Below are positions 25,301-34,324 of a DNA stretch of 64,000 nucleotides, one piece after another (within the stretch, counting starts at the first letter, position 1; the number at the start of each line of letters is the position of its first letter). Source of the stretch: Thermodesulfobacterium sp. TA1 (GTDB taxonomy: Bacteria > Desulfobacterota > Thermodesulfobacteria > Thermodesulfobacteriales > Thermodesulfobacteriaceae); contig NZ_CP043908.1 in assembly GCF_008630935.1 (NCBI RefSeq), positions 1,736,001-1,800,000 of the forward strand, given 5' to 3'. The notes under the pieces are model-generated. The model searched no databases, was not told the origin of the DNA, and saw nothing but the letters and a program-made list of their open reading frames with translations. The position numbers were made by a program, and so were the translations under genes.

Positions 25301-25793
25301 CTTTAAACCATTTGGCTACTTCTACTGCTTTGTCTGTTTGATTAAACAAAAGGAGTTTAGGAATTTCTCCTTCCAAACAGGCTGAAAGGGCTATCAATCC
25401 TTCATGATGTTTGGCTAAAAGTTCTTTATCTATCCTTGGTCTGTAGTAAAAACCTTCTAAATAAGCCAGAGAGGCAAGCTTAAGTAAATTTTTATAGCCT
25501 ATCTCGTTTTTAGCCAAAAGGACTAAGTGATGCCCCGCCTCACCCCGTTTGGATACCTTTTTATCAACTCGGGAGTTTTCTGCTACATAAAACTCGCATC
25601 CGATGATAGGTTTTAGTCCTGCATCTTTTAGAGCTTTGTAAAAATGAATAATCCCATATAAGGTTCCATGGTCGGTGATAGCACATCCAGGAAGATTATA
25701 GTCTAAAAGTCTTTTAACTAAATCTTTAATCCTTATAGCACCGTCAAGCAGGCTCCATTCAGTATGAAGATGAAGGTGGACAAATTCTCCCAT
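22374..25793 (-). CDS. dnaE: DNA polymerase III alpha subunit
   Basis: 1139 residues, the usual DnaE size. The N-terminal PHP domain begins HLHTEWSLLDGA. The catalytic palm has GRGSAAGALTSYALGIT and the aspartates of PDIDVDFCMERRDEVI, plus the later conserved KFDFLGLKTL. HhH (YRSFLDFCNKVD) and OB-fold segments (ILLGLVSEVKLKQTKNGDKMAILRIED) follow, then a shorter C-terminal tail. It replicates the chromosome as part of the holoenzyme. It starts 23 bp after ferritin within a run of minus-strand genes. Confidence 0.97.
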   Translation of the reverse strand: MGEFVHLHLHTEWSLLDGAIRIKDLVKRLLDYNLPGCAITDHGTLYGIIHFYKALKDAGLKPIIGCEFYVAENSRVDKKVSKRGEAGHHLVLLAKNEIGYKNLLKLASLAYLEGFYYRPRIDKELLAKHHEGLIALSACLEGEIPKLLLFNQTDKAVEVAKWFKELFKEDFYLEVQRNDLPEQEICNQKILDIAESLNIKCVATADCHYLDKEDALAHEVLLCIQTGHKLSDPDRFKFNTDKLYLASAEEMRERFKDLPAEVITNTLEVFEKVNLELKTGEVLFPKAKIPEGETAEDWFAKKAREGLEKRLLELEQRNQLAADKEVYRQRLEQELEVIIEKGYASYFLIVSDFIEWARSKGIPVGPGRGSAAGALTSYALGITNLDPIRWGLLFERFLNKERPSLPDIDVDFCMERRDEVIEYVAQTYGKDYIAKIATFGQLKAKQVVRDVGRVLGFKPKEIDPIAKMISAGPDVSLEKELERPEFQELMQKNEEIKKLFTLAKRLEGLPRHASQHAAGVIISGKSIIEVAPLMKGEENEILVQFDMKACETVGLIKFDFLGLKTLTIIDKTLKLIQKYEGIEIDLNQIPLDDPKTFELLRAGETDGVFQLESQGMKDLLRRLKPSDFNDLIAVLALYRPGPLEGGLVDQYIETKHGRRKPEYPHPLLEPILKETYGVIVYQEQVMQIAQVMAGYSLGEADLLRRAIGKKEKELMESLKEEFVRRSVERGIPENTAKTVFDLIEKFADYGFNKSHSAAYALVAYQTAYLKAHYPVYFIASILTYEANKSEEVSKYISVATEMGISILPPDINLSEIGFSVEKGAIRIGLQAVKNVGEEAVNEIINKRPYRSFLDFCNKVDTKKANRKTIEALIKAGAFDSIEPNRAKLMHNLPSVLSFTSQNKFSSLFGQATLLNPATSYTLEEVPEWDLDTKLAFEKEALGFYLTDHPIKRLRPWIDIFTPYNLENISQVEDGSRLILLGLVSEVKLKQTKNGDKMAILRIEDEFSSARALIFPDLYKQNFSVLNEGAILWVRLTVDKDEESLTLLVEDLAPINDFKLFKEGVLKLIIPSNLINQQFLEFLKNFLNREEKNALPIKLQLHYPDAIVHFELNEAKLSPSYENLFLLLDNFPQLKILFSE

Positions 25794-25816
25794 AGGTTTT
25801 CCAAAATGGTTGAGTT

Positions 25817-26338
25817 TTATTCATTTGGGGTTAAAAAGAGTTGGTTTAAGTCTAAAGGTCTTTGTCCAAGTTCTTTGTCTAAATAAAATAAAGCTTGAGG
25901 GTCGTTTTTGATAAGCTTAAGCTTAGAGAGGATAGACTTAAAAGAGGCTTCTTCCTCTACCTGCTCGTTTACAAACCACTGAAGGAAATTATCTGTAGCA
26001 TAGTCTTCAAGTTTTTTAGCTAAACTAACCAGTTGATTGATCCTTTTGGTAACCTCTTTTTCATGGTTATAAGCAAACTCAAAAACCTCTTCAGGAGACT
26101 TCCAGTTGGTAGGAGGGGCAGGAATTTCTTGTAAAACTACCTTTCCGTCTCTTTCTATAAGAAACTTATAGAACTTCATCGCATGCATAAACTCTTCAGC
26201 GGTTTGGGCTTTCATCCATTTAGAAAAACCTTCTAAACCTAAATCGTCAAAATAGGCCGCCATAGAAAGATAAAGGTAGCCTGAATAGATTTCCCACTTA
26301 ATTTGTTCGTTTAAAGCTGCTTCGATTTCTTTTTTCAT
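25817..26338 (-). CDS. ftnA: Ferritin
   Basis: 173 residues, normal for bacterial non-heme ferritin. The four-helix pattern is clear: LNEQIKWEIYSGYLYLSMAAYFDD with the first ferroxidase Glu, GFSKWMKAQTAEEFMHAMKFYKFL with the E-E-x2-H metal site, and QWFVNEQVEEEASFKSIL with further acidic ligands. It oxidises and stores iron in a 24-mer shell in the cytoplasm. The GGAGGAAT site is strong. It sits between rsmB and dnaE with gaps of 15 and 23 bp. Confidence 0.93.
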   Translation of the reverse strand: MKKEIEAALNEQIKWEIYSGYLYLSMAAYFDDLGLEGFSKWMKAQTAEEFMHAMKFYKFLIERDGKVVLQEIPAPPTNWKSPEEVFEFAYNHEKEVTKRINQLVSLAKKLEDYATDNFLQWFVNEQVEEEASFKSILSKLKLIKNDPQALFYLDKELGQRPLDLNQLFLTPNE

Positions 26339-26353
26339 GGTTATTCCTCCTTT

Positions 26354-27733
26354 TTAAGTTTTTCTCAATCTTATGGCAAAAAAGCCGTCTAAGCCATGTT
26401 TATGCGGATAGGTTTTTAAGTATTTACCTTCTAAACAAAGCTCTTTTACTTTTTCTGGACAGGTTCGGCTAAGCACTTTAAGAGGGTCTTCTATCACAAA
26501 CTCAGGATGAGATTGTAAAAACTTTTGCATTACCTCTTCGTTTTCTTCTGGTTCTAAACTGCAGGTTGCATATACCATTATACCACCTTTTTTAAGAAAA
26601 GGAGATAAACCTTCAAGTAGTCTAAGCTGTCTTTCTGGAATCTTCAAAAAATCTTCTTCTGTTCGAGCCCATTTTATGTCTGGATGTTTTCTTATTACCC
26701 CTGTCCCTGTGCAAGGAGCATCTATCAAAATACGGTCAAAAAGAGGGGGTTTAATTTCGTTAAGTTTTTCTACTACATCACCAACAAAAACCTGGGGGAG
26801 TTTTAACCCTAATCTTTGAAAATTTTCTTTAAGTTTTTCAATCCTCCATTCATAAAGGTCAAAAGCCCAAATGGTGCCTTTATCCTGCATAAGTTCAGCT
26901 AAATGGGTAGTTTTCCCTCCAACCCCTGCACAAGCGTCAAGCACTCTTTCTCCAGGCCTTGGATTTAAAAGGTAACTTACCAGCTGACTGGCTGAGTCTT
27001 GAACACTTATCCAGCCGAAATGATAAGGTTTGAGCTCGGTAACTTTACCTCTAAAACCTTCAAGCACAATCCCTGAAGGGGTATAAGGACAAGCCTTAGC
27101 TTCTGGTACTTGGTCTTTTTGTAGATAAATCAAAAGATTGTCACGAGAGACTTTTAAGAGATTAACCCGTATTACTAAGGCAGGTCTTTCATTACTGGCT
27201 TTAAGTAAAACCTCGGTTTCTTTTTCTCCAAACCTTTTAAGCCATCTTTTTACCAACCACTCAGGAAAAGAATGCTTAACCGAAAGATAATAAATTTTAT
27301 TAAAATCAGGTGGTTCAGGCAAACAGTTTTTGTTTTCAAGTAGTTTATGTAAAATGGCGTTTACCAGGCCTCTTATCCATTCTCCTCTTTTTCTTTGAGA
27401 GAGTATTTTTAGACCTTCTGCTATGGCTACCTTTTCTGGTATACGAGTATATAACAGTTGATACGCACCTAAACGTAGAAGATTTCTTACTTCTGGGTCC
27501 ATTTTATCTAAGGGATGTTCAGAAAACCTTGCGATAAGAAAATCAAGATAATAGAGATGTCTAACAACCCCGTTTACCAGTTCACCTACCAAAGCTCTAT
27601 CTCTTTCGTCTGGTAAAACACTTTTAGTTAAAACCTGGGAGAGGACTTCATCTAAAAGAGGTTTTCCTTTTTCCCAACGAATAAGCACCTTTAAGGCTAC
27701 GGCACGAGGGTTAGTTTTGGGTAGTCTTGGCAT
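26354..27733 (-). CDS. rsmB: 16S rRNA (cytosine-967-C5) methyltransferase
   Basis: 459 residues. A NusB-like N-terminal domain (residues ~1-140: ALKVLIRWEKGKPLLDEVL..., LLRLGAYQLLYTRIPEKVAIAEGLKI) is fused to a Rossmann methyltransferase. The SAM motif is VLDACAGVGGKTTHLAELM. The two RNA m5C cysteines are in IDAPCTGTGVIRKHPD and VYATCSLEPEENEEV. The NusB fusion is diagnostic of RsmB rather than RsmF. It is in the same strand run as uvrB (31 bp upstream). Confidence 0.94.
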   Translation of the reverse strand: MPRLPKTNPRAVALKVLIRWEKGKPLLDEVLSQVLTKSVLPDERDRALVGELVNGVVRHLYYLDFLIARFSEHPLDKMDPEVRNLLRLGAYQLLYTRIPEKVAIAEGLKILSQRKRGEWIRGLVNAILHKLLENKNCLPEPPDFNKIYYLSVKHSFPEWLVKRWLKRFGEKETEVLLKASNERPALVIRVNLLKVSRDNLLIYLQKDQVPEAKACPYTPSGIVLEGFRGKVTELKPYHFGWISVQDSASQLVSYLLNPRPGERVLDACAGVGGKTTHLAELMQDKGTIWAFDLYEWRIEKLKENFQRLGLKLPQVFVGDVVEKLNEIKPPLFDRILIDAPCTGTGVIRKHPDIKWARTEEDFLKIPERQLRLLEGLSPFLKKGGIMVYATCSLEPEENEEVMQKFLQSHPEFVIEDPLKVLSRTCPEKVKELCLEGKYLKTYPHKHGLDGFFAIRLRKT

Positions 27734-27764
27734 ATTGTTTCCCTTTTTAAAAAATTTTAAAGTT

Positions 27765-29771
27765 TTATGTCCACTGAAGGGCCATCTGTTTTAAGGTAAA
27801 AAGACGATCCCTCAATACTGCTGCTTTTTCAAACTCATAGTTTTTAGCTGCTTCTTTCATCTCTTTTTCAACTCTTGCTATTTCTTTTTGTAAATCTTCA
27901 AGGCTTTCAAAGACTTCAGAAACTTCAATCACTTTTTCTAAGTTTACAAAGTCTGCTTCTACCATCCGCATCAAAGGGTCATCTAAGGATTTTACCACGG
28001 TTTGAGGAATGATACCATGCCGTTGGTTGTATTCTTCTTGCAGTTTTCTTCTACGCTCAGTTTCTTTTACAGCTTTTTCTATAGCTGGGGTAATCGTTTG
28101 AGCATAGAGTATGGCTGTGCCGTTGACGTTTCTTGACGTCCTTCCTATCATCTGGATAAGACTTCTTTCAGAACGTAAAAAGCCTTCTTTATCGGCGTCT
28201 AAAATAGCGATAAGCGAAACCTCAGGCAGGTCTAAGCCTTCTCTTAAAAGGTTTATACCTATTAGCACATCATAGACCCCTCTACGCAAATCTCTTATAA
28301 TCTTTGCTCTTTCAAGGGTTTTTAAATCAGAGTGCATATAACAGGCTTTGATACCAAGATTTTGATAATACTCGGTAAGTTCCTCAGCCATACGTTTAGT
28401 AAGGGTACAAACAAGGACTCGCTCGTTTCTTTCTGCCCGTTTTTTTATCTCAAAAAACAGGTCTTCTACTTGATTTTCAGAGTTTTTTATCTCTACCTTG
28501 GGGTCAAGAAGCCCTGTAGGACGGATGATTTGTTCGATAACCCTTCCTTGAGCCTTTTCTATCTCATAATCTCCTGGGGTAGCCGATACATAGATTACCT
28601 GATTAACCCTTTCTTCGAACTCTTCAAACGTCAAAGGACGGTTATCAAGGGCTGACGGCAATCTAAAACCATATTCTACCAAAGTCTCCTTTCTACTACG
28701 GTCTCCCCGGTACATGCCTCTTAGTTGAGGGATGGTTATATGGCTTTCATCTATAAAAATTAAGAAATCATCTGGGAAATAATCAAGCAAGGTATAAGGA
28801 GGTTCTCCGGGTTTTCTGCCGTCTAAATATCGGCTGTAGTTTTCGATCCCTTTACAATATCCTACTTCTTGTAAAAGCTCTAAGTCATATAAAGTCCTTT
28901 TTTCAAGCCTTTCTGCATAAAGAAACTGCCCTTGAGCTTTAAACCACTCAACCCTCTCTTTCAATTCTTTTTTTATTTCTTCTATAGCGACCTTTAGTTT
29001 ATCTTCTGAGGTTACATAATGAGTAGCCGGAAAAATGAGCAGTTCGTTTACTTTCCCCAAAACTTTACCTCTAAAAGGGTCTATAATCTTTATCTCTTCT
29101 ATTTCGTTTCCCCAGAGAGAAATCCTTACTGCCCGTTTTTCTTCGTTGGAAGGAAAAATTTCTATAATGTCTCCTCTTACCCTAAAGGTAGACCTGGTAA
29201 ACTCAAGGTCAGTCCTTTCATAATGCATCGTAACCAAAGCCCTTAGCAACTCATCTCTTGAAATGGTCTGACCACGTCTTAGATAAAGGTGTTTCTGAAA
29301 ATATTCATGAGGAGAACCTAATCCATAAATACAAGAAACGCTGGCTACAACAATCACATCCCTTCTCGAAAGCACAGCAGCCGTGGCAGAATGTCTTAAA
29401 CGGTCTATCAATTCGTTGATAGAAGCGTCTTTTTCTATATAAGTATCGGTAACCGGCACATATGCCTCTGGCTGATAATAATCATAATAAGATACGAAAT
29501 ATTCTACCGCATTTTCAGGAAAAAGTCTTTTAAACTCATTATAAAGCTGGGCTGCTAAGGTTTTGTTAGGGGCTATAATCAAGGTAGGTTTACCTACCTG
29601 AGCTATGACGTTAGCCATCGTAAAGGTTTTACCAGAACCGGTAACCCCTAAAAGAACCTGATGTTTTATCCCTTGTTCTATGCCTTCTACCAGCGTTCTT
29701 ATGGCTTTAGGCTGGTCTCCCTTAGGCTCGACCTCAGCCTTTAAACTAAAGTTTGCCTTCTTTCCTCCCAT
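27765..29771 (-). CDS. uvrB: Excinuclease ABC subunit B
   Basis: 668 residues, full length. Walker A is [12 protein letters not shown], and the damage-probing beta-hairpin is [12 protein letters not shown]. Helicase motifs include [21 protein letters not shown] and [13 protein letters not shown]. The C-terminal UVR motif ([24 protein letters not shown]) binds UvrC. It verifies lesions in nucleotide excision repair. It begins 10 bp after the SPL-like radical SAM gene. Confidence 0.97.
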   Translation of the reverse strand: MGGKKANFSLKAEVEPKGDQPKAIRTLVEGIEQGIKHQVLLGVTGSGKTFTMANVIAQVGKPTLIIAPNKTLAAQLYNEFKRLFPENAVEYFVSYYDYYQPEAYVPVTDTYIEKDASINELIDRLRHSATAAVLSRRDVIVVASVSCIYGLGSPHEYFQKHLYLRRGQTISRDELLRALVTMHYERTDLEFTRSTFRVRGDIIEIFPSNEEKRAVRISLWGNEIEEIKIIDPFRGKVLGKVNELLIFPATHYVTSEDKLKVAIEEIKKELKERVEWFKAQGQFLYAERLEKRTLYDLELLQEVGYCKGIENYSRYLDGRKPGEPPYTLLDYFPDDFLIFIDESHITIPQLRGMYRGDRSRKETLVEYGFRLPSALDNRPLTFEEFEERVNQVIYVSATPGDYEIEKAQGRVIEQIIRPTGLLDPKVEIKNSENQVEDLFFEIKKRAERNERVLVCTLTKRMAEELTEYYQNLGIKACYMHSDLKTLERAKIIRDLRRGVYDVLIGINLLREGLDLPEVSLIAILDADKEGFLRSERSLIQMIGRTSRNVNGTAILYAQTITPAIEKAVKETERRRKLQEEYNQRHGIIPQTVVKSLDDPLMRMVEADFVNLEKVIEVSEVFESLEDLQKEIARVEKEMKEAAKNYEFEKAAVLRDRLFTLKQMALQWT

Positions 29772-29781
29772 GCTTTTTTGC

Positions 29782-30642
29782 TTAACCTCCTTTTATCAAA
29801 AAGCTTCCATCACATCTTTCGTTAAGCTCAAACTCTGGTAACCCTTCCCGACAGGTGGCAAAACTAACCTCGTTTATTTCCTTAACCTTTTGATAAAGCC
29901 TTTTTATCAAACCTCTTCTTAATTCTTCGGGAAGATAAACTCCTCCCTTTTTTTTCTCTCCCAATTTTACATAAAGGGTCTTTAACCTTCTTGCTTGCTC
30001 AGGGAAAGCTTTGGTTAAACGGTTAAAAGATTGAGGTTTAGCTTTGTAGGTGCTGGTTACCACATGTTTTACAAAGGGTAAAACCTCGGTTAAAAGCTCT
30101 AAGCTTTCATCTTCGTTAATTCCTGGGATAATAGGGTCTATCCTTGCGATCGTAGGTATACCAGCCTTATATAGGGTTTTTAAAGCCAAAAGCCTTTCTT
30201 CAAAAGGGGGAGCCCATGGCTCAAGTTTTTTTTGATAATCCTTGGTAGTAAAGGTTATGGCGACTGCTACCTTGAGTTTCTTTAAAAGGTCTAAATCCCT
30301 AAGAATTAAGTTAGATTTGGTAATGATAAGTAGGTTTAAAGGAAGACCTAAGATCAGTTTTAAAAAACTTCGAGTAAGTTTATAAGTTTTCTCTAAAGGT
30401 TGATATGGGTCTGAAGAATTAGAAAGAGAGATAAGACTACCTGGAGGAAGCTTTAACAACTCTTTTTTTACTTTTTTTAAAAAATCTTTCTTTGGGCGAG
30501 GAGAATAAAAATCCTTGATAAAAGAGCTTGCATAACAATAAAGACATCCGTGTCCACATCCAGTATAGGGATTTAAAGAATATTTAGGCGGACAAGTACA
30601 AACCGGGGATTGCCAGGGGTCAAAAAGAGAGATATAGGACAT
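29782..30642 (-). CDS. SPL-like radical SAM protein
   Basis: 286 residues from the Met at 30642; the frame extends six codons upstream to 30660. The radical SAM cysteines are C-x3-C-x2-C in [16 protein letters not shown], a spacing and context shared with spore photoproduct lyase relatives (Rv2578c-like). [18 protein letters not shown] and the [18 protein letters not shown] strand belong to the same family. The organism shows no sign of sporulation, so true SPL activity is doubtful. Being first in a run with uvrB, a nucleic-acid role is possible but not shown. Confidence 0.8.
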   Translation of the reverse strand: MSYISLFDPWQSPVCTCPPKYSLNPYTGCGHGCLYCYASSFIKDFYSPRPKKDFLKKVKKELLKLPPGSLISLSNSSDPYQPLEKTYKLTRSFLKLILGLPLNLLIITKSNLILRDLDLLKKLKVAVAITFTTKDYQKKLEPWAPPFEERLLALKTLYKAGIPTIARIDPIIPGINEDESLELLTEVLPFVKHVVTSTYKAKPQSFNRLTKAFPEQARRLKTLYVKLGEKKKGGVYLPEELRRGLIKRLYQKVKEINEVSFATCREGLPEFELNERCDGSFLIKGG

Positions 30643-30731
30643 ATGATTAAATATAAGCAAACTACTTTAAAATTCAACCTAAGGCTTATCTCATCAGGTC
30701 TATGCTTTAGGGTTAGATGGTTTTAAGCAAT

Positions 30732-30760
30732 TTTTGCAGTTTTTGCATCGATTGCAAAAA
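30732..30760. promoter_or_regulatory. TTTTTGCA direct/inverted repeat, possible operator
   Basis: TTTTTGCA occurs at about 30731 and 30740, and its inverse TGCAAAAA at 30753-30760, giving an inverted repeat with a 5-bp centre (TCGAT). It lies between the divergent SPL-like and small-secreted-protein genes (30643-30900). No T-run follows, so it is more likely a protein-binding site than a terminator. Confidence 0.3.
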
Positions 30761-30900
30761 ACGGGTATACCAAAATATGTCATATAAAATAATACTTCTT
30801 TAAATAGGCAAGCTTTATACCCAATCTATAAAAAGAAAAATCAGGCATAAATTTTGATATTTTTATTTAGCAAAATAAAACCAACATAGGAGGTTGGGCC

Positions 30901-31137
30901 ATGAAAAAAGCATTAGGCTTATTGACCGCTTTAGCACTTTTTGTCTCTCCTGTTTGGGCAGCAGGAGAAGGCACCTCGCCAGAGGTTGCCAAAGGTAATG
31001 CTACTGAGCAAAAGGTAGAGAAAAAAGCCAAGAAAAAAGCCGTTAAAAAGGCTTGCAAAAAGGCAGAAAATAAAGGGGCTACTCCAGATAAAACCACTCA
31101 GCCTGCTGGGGGCAAGAAAAAAGTAGAAGGCTGCTAA
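30901..31137 (+). CDS. Small secreted Lys-rich protein
   Basis: 78 residues behind ATAGGAGG. A clear signal peptide (MKKALGLLTALALFVSPVWA, cleavage before AGEGT) is followed by a ~58-residue mature part dominated by Lys and Ala (EKKAKKKAVKKACKKAE), with one internal Cys and a terminal Cys. No family is recognised. A Cys pair in a basic exported peptide could bind heme, metal or nucleic acid, or be disulfide-linked; this is guesswork. A good rho-independent terminator follows, so it is probably a single-gene transcript. Confidence 0.7.
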   Translation: MKKALGLLTALALFVSPVWAAGEGTSPEVAKGNATEQKVEKKAKKKAVKKACKKAENKGATPDKTTQPAGGKKKVEGC

Positions 31138-31172
31138 AAGAGTAGAAAACTTAGTAAAAATTGGTGATAGAA

Positions 31173-31203
31173 GGGCTGCCGAGAGGCAGCCCGATCTTTT
31201 CTA
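31173..31203 (+). terminator. Rho-independent terminator
   Basis: GGGCTGCC (31173-31180), loop GAGA, GGCAGCCC (31185-31192), then GATCTTTTCT. It closes the small secreted protein gene. Confidence 0.8.
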
Positions 31204-31313
31204 AAGCTTTTTCCAAGGTCTTAAAGCATAAATTCCCAAAACTATATTTTTGACTCCTAACCTTAAGATTTTTCGAATTTTGATAAATTCTGTAAAAACA
31301 CTTTTTTATATAA

Positions 31314-31484
31314 AAGGCGGTTTTTTTACGAGTCGTCAAGATAAAGGAAAAACTCCATCCTCAGGTCCATAATAGAAGGCTTCAACTAGCTGAGGAAAGA
31401 ATTTTGCTTTCCTGTATAAGAACGATTATGGGCATAATGGCTTTTGGTTTTGTGATAGAAAGGTTTGCTATTTTTGTCTTCTGA
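31314..31484 (+). pseudogene. DUF202/YidH-like membrane protein remnant
   Basis: In one frame, bases 31338-31484 encode KIKEKLHPQVHNRRLQLAEE, then RILLSCIRTIMGIMAFGFVI and ERFAIFVF before a TGA. This is the conserved first helix of DUF202 (LAxERTxLAWIRTxxALxxFGFVxxRF). There is no usable start codon upstream (a TAA precedes at 31311), and the second and third helices are missing after the stop. Bases 31485-31600 hold nothing else recognisable. Confidence 0.45.
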
Positions 31485-31626
31485 CGATAGCGGTTTTTTA
31501 AATCGTCTATGTTCTTTATAATATTGTGTTAAAGATTTATAAGGCGGTGTGGGATAGGGCTATCTGGTTAAGCTAAATAAAAAGACTTATTGACATAAAC
31601 ATAGGGTGTGGTAAAAGTTAGGCATA

Positions 31627-31888
31627 AAAGGCTGGATGTAAGGGAAGAGGGGTGAAAATCCCCCGCTGCCCCGCAGCCGTGACCGGGGACGAAAGCCGCT
31701 TGTCCGCATCGTTTGCGGATGGGGAAGGAGGTCCCAAGTAGGTTAAAAACCCAAAAGGAGGCTTCCTTCTCTGGGCTAAGAGCCTTTTTGTTTAAAAGCT
31801 CTTAGCCGACAGACCACTGGTGCCGAAAGGCACCGGGAAGGTGCGGCGAGTAGGTTGATCCGGAAGCCGGAAGACCTATCCAGCCTTT
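31627..31888 (+). promoter_or_regulatory. Cobalamin riboswitch
   Basis: The closing stem AAAGGCTGGAT (31627-31637) pairs perfectly with ATCCAGCCTTT (31878-31888). Inside are the hallmark core AAGGGAAGAGGGGTGAAAAT and CCCCCGCTGCCCCGCAGCCGT, long GC-rich peripheral hairpins, and the B12-box part CCGGAAGACCTATCC. It lies ~150 bp upstream of metE, the classic target: adenosyl- or methylcobalamin represses the cobalamin-independent methionine synthase when a B12-dependent enzyme can take over. Confidence 0.92.
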
Positions 31889-31913
31889 AAAAAACCTCGA
31901 GGGGGGTAAAACC

Positions 31914-31934
31914 ATGAGCAAATCACCGCCTTAA
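31914..31934 (+). CDS. Possible six-codon leader peptide after the riboswitch
   Basis: ATG AGC AAA TCA CCG CCT TAA follows GAGGGGGGTAAAACC, a strong ribosome-binding site at good spacing. The segment 31988-31997 (GGTGGCTCAT) can pair with ATGAGC and CACC of this mini-ORF, leaving a 4-base bulge. The region may be part of the riboswitch expression platform rather than a peptide made for its own sake. Confidence 0.35.
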   Translation: MSKSPP

Positions 31935-32035
31935 AGTCTATTTTTGTCCTTTTACATCCTTTTAGAGGTTAGGTTTAATCAGTACTTGGTGGCTCATTTT
32001 TAATTTCAAAACTCTTATAAAGGAGGGAGAATACT

Positions 32036-34291
32036 ATGCAAACCTTGGCCTATGGTTTCCCTAAGCTTGGGAAACAAAGAGAGTTTAAAAGATTGCTTGA
32101 AAGTTTTTGGAAAGGGGGGCTTTCTGAAGAAGAATTCTATCAGGGCATAGAGGATTTAAAACTTAAAAGGGCTGAAGTTTATCAGGCTAACGTGGACCTT
32201 TTCCCTTCAAACGAGGTTTCACTTTATGACTTTATCCTGGATACAGCGATTATGGTGGGAGCCATTCCAGGCAGGTTTCAACCTTATCAAGGTCTTAAGA
32301 CTTATTTTGAAATGGCTAAAGGTAAACAGGCCCTTGAACTTACCAAATGGTTTAACACCAACTACCATTATCTGGTTCCAGAGATAGAAAAGTTAGAGTT
32401 TTCTCTTTTAGAAAACTTTCCGCTTAAAGATTTTCTTTTTTATCAAAAACATGGGATTGATACTTTTCCTAAATTTATAGGCCCTTTTACTTTTTTAAAA
32501 TTGGCTAAACTGATAAAACCTTCTGCCGAGGGGATTAAGGTAGAAAAGATAAACGAACCTAAGGTGTTTGAAGAGGCTTTAGAAAGATTAAATCTTGTTT
32601 ATCAAGAGGTATTAAAAAGTCTGGCTAAAGCCGGGGCTAAAACTGTGTTGATAGAAGAACCTGGTTTAGTGATGGATTTAGAGCCTTGGGAATGGAGTTT
32701 GGTGAAAAAAAGCTATGAAGCACTTTCTGGGGATATAGATTTATGGATATTGACTTACTATGATAGTGTTTCTGATTATTCTTCTTTTATAGAGCTTCCG
32801 GTTAAAGGGTTGGGAATGGATTTGGTATCAAACCAAGAAAATCTGGCCAATCTAAAAGTTGTAGGTTTTCCTAAGGATAAGGTTCTTATAGCAGGGATTA
32901 TCAACGGAAGACAGGTATGGAAGGCTAAACTTGAGGATAAACTTAGAGAAGTAGAAAACCTTTTGCAGTTTACTCAAGACTTGGTAATAGCCAACTCTTG
33001 CCCGCTTTTTCACCTTCCCGTTTCTTTAGTAGGTGAAGACCATCTACCTGCCGAATTGACAAACAAGCTTTCTTTTGCCGAAGAAAAATTAGAAGAGCTA
33101 AAGCTTATCAAAAGAGGTTTAGAAGGAGACCAAGAGGCCTTAAACTTAATAGCCGACATCCAAAGGAAGGTGCAAATTTCTTTTGGACAGAAAGAAGAAA
33201 TAAATAAAAGAGTTTCTCAACTTACAGAAGAAGATTTTACTCGAGGCATTCCTTATTCAGAAAGAATAAAACTTCAGCAAAAAAGGCTTAAACTTCCTCT
33301 TTTTCCTACTACTACCATCGGATCTTTCCCTCAAACTGAGGAGGTAAGAGCCGCACGGGCTAAGTTTAACAAAGGAGAGATAAGTTTTGAAGAATATCAG
33401 CGATTTATCAAACAAAAAATCGCCGAGGTGATTAAACTGCAAGAAGACCTCGGGCTTGACGTTCTTGTCCACGGAGAGTTTGAAAGGACAGATATGGTAG
33501 AATTTTTTGCCCAAAAACTTGAAGGAATAGCTACCACCAAACAAGGTTGGGTGCTTTCCTATGGTTCGCGGGTTTATCGTCCTCCTATTATTTTTGGTGA
33601 TGTTTGGAGAAAGGCCCCTATGACCTTAGAGGAGATTAACTATGCTCAAAGTCTAACCTCAAAACCGGTAAAAGGTATGCTTACAGGTCCGGTAACCATT
33701 TTAAACTGGAGTTTTTATCGAGAAGACCTTCCAAAGGAACAAATAGCCTATCAAATAGCTTTAGCTTTGCTTGATGAAGTAAAAGATTTAGAAAGAGCAG
33801 GGATTAAAATTATTCAAATAGATGAACCAGCCTTTAGAGAGGGGGCTCCGATTAAACGAAAGGACTGGGACCAATACTTTAGCTGGGCTATAAAAGCCTT
33901 TAGACTTTGTGCTAAAGCAAATCCTGAGACCCAAATCCATACCCATATGTGCTACTCAGAGTTTAACGAAATCATCTCCTACATCGCGCAGATGGATTTT
34001 GACGTTATCTCTATAGAAGCTTCAAGAAGCAAGGGAGAAATCATAGAGGCCTTTGAAACCTTCCCAGGCTGGGATAGACAGGTTGGGCTTGGAGTTTATG
34101 ATATTCATTCTCCGAACCTTCCTACTAAAGAAGAAATGAAAGAAATAGTAAGAAGGGCTTTAAGAATCTTACCTAAGGAACTTTTATGGATAAATCCAGA
34201 TTGTGGATTAAAAACCAGAAGATGGGAAGAGGTAATCCCTGCACTTAGAAACTTAGTAGAGGTAGCAAAAGAGCTAAGACAACAATTTTGA
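32036..34291 (+). CDS. metE: Cobalamin-independent methionine synthase
   Basis: 751 residues, full length with both halves of the duplicated barrel. It transfers a methyl group from methyl-tetrahydrofolate-polyglutamate to homocysteine. Visible features are the N-terminal [16 protein letters not shown], the second-half start [15 protein letters not shown], and [14 protein letters not shown]. The zinc ligands are His and Cys in [10 protein letters not shown] and Cys in [10 protein letters not shown]. It has a very strong AAAGGAGGGAG site. It is controlled by the upstream cobalamin riboswitch. Confidence 0.97.
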   Translation: MQTLAYGFPKLGKQREFKRLLESFWKGGLSEEEFYQGIEDLKLKRAEVYQANVDLFPSNEVSLYDFILDTAIMVGAIPGRFQPYQGLKTYFEMAKGKQALELTKWFNTNYHYLVPEIEKLEFSLLENFPLKDFLFYQKHGIDTFPKFIGPFTFLKLAKLIKPSAEGIKVEKINEPKVFEEALERLNLVYQEVLKSLAKAGAKTVLIEEPGLVMDLEPWEWSLVKKSYEALSGDIDLWILTYYDSVSDYSSFIELPVKGLGMDLVSNQENLANLKVVGFPKDKVLIAGIINGRQVWKAKLEDKLREVENLLQFTQDLVIANSCPLFHLPVSLVGEDHLPAELTNKLSFAEEKLEELKLIKRGLEGDQEALNLIADIQRKVQISFGQKEEINKRVSQLTEEDFTRGIPYSERIKLQQKRLKLPLFPTTTIGSFPQTEEVRAARAKFNKGEISFEEYQRFIKQKIAEVIKLQEDLGLDVLVHGEFERTDMVEFFAQKLEGIATTKQGWVLSYGSRVYRPPIIFGDVWRKAPMTLEEINYAQSLTSKPVKGMLTGPVTILNWSFYREDLPKEQIAYQIALALLDEVKDLERAGIKIIQIDEPAFREGAPIKRKDWDQYFSWAIKAFRLCAKANPETQIHTHMCYSEFNEIISYIAQMDFDVISIEASRSKGEIIEAFETFPGWDRQVGLGVYDIHSPNLPTKEEMKEIVRRALRILPKELLWINPDCGLKTRRWEEVIPALRNLVEVAKELRQQF

Positions 34292-34324
34292 GTTTAAGTT
34301 TTTTATGGTAAACTAAATTTTAGA

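Noticed and set aside
29782-30642. True spore photoproduct lyase
   Set aside because: Only the radical SAM family resemblance is visible, and nothing in the window suggests a spore-forming organism.
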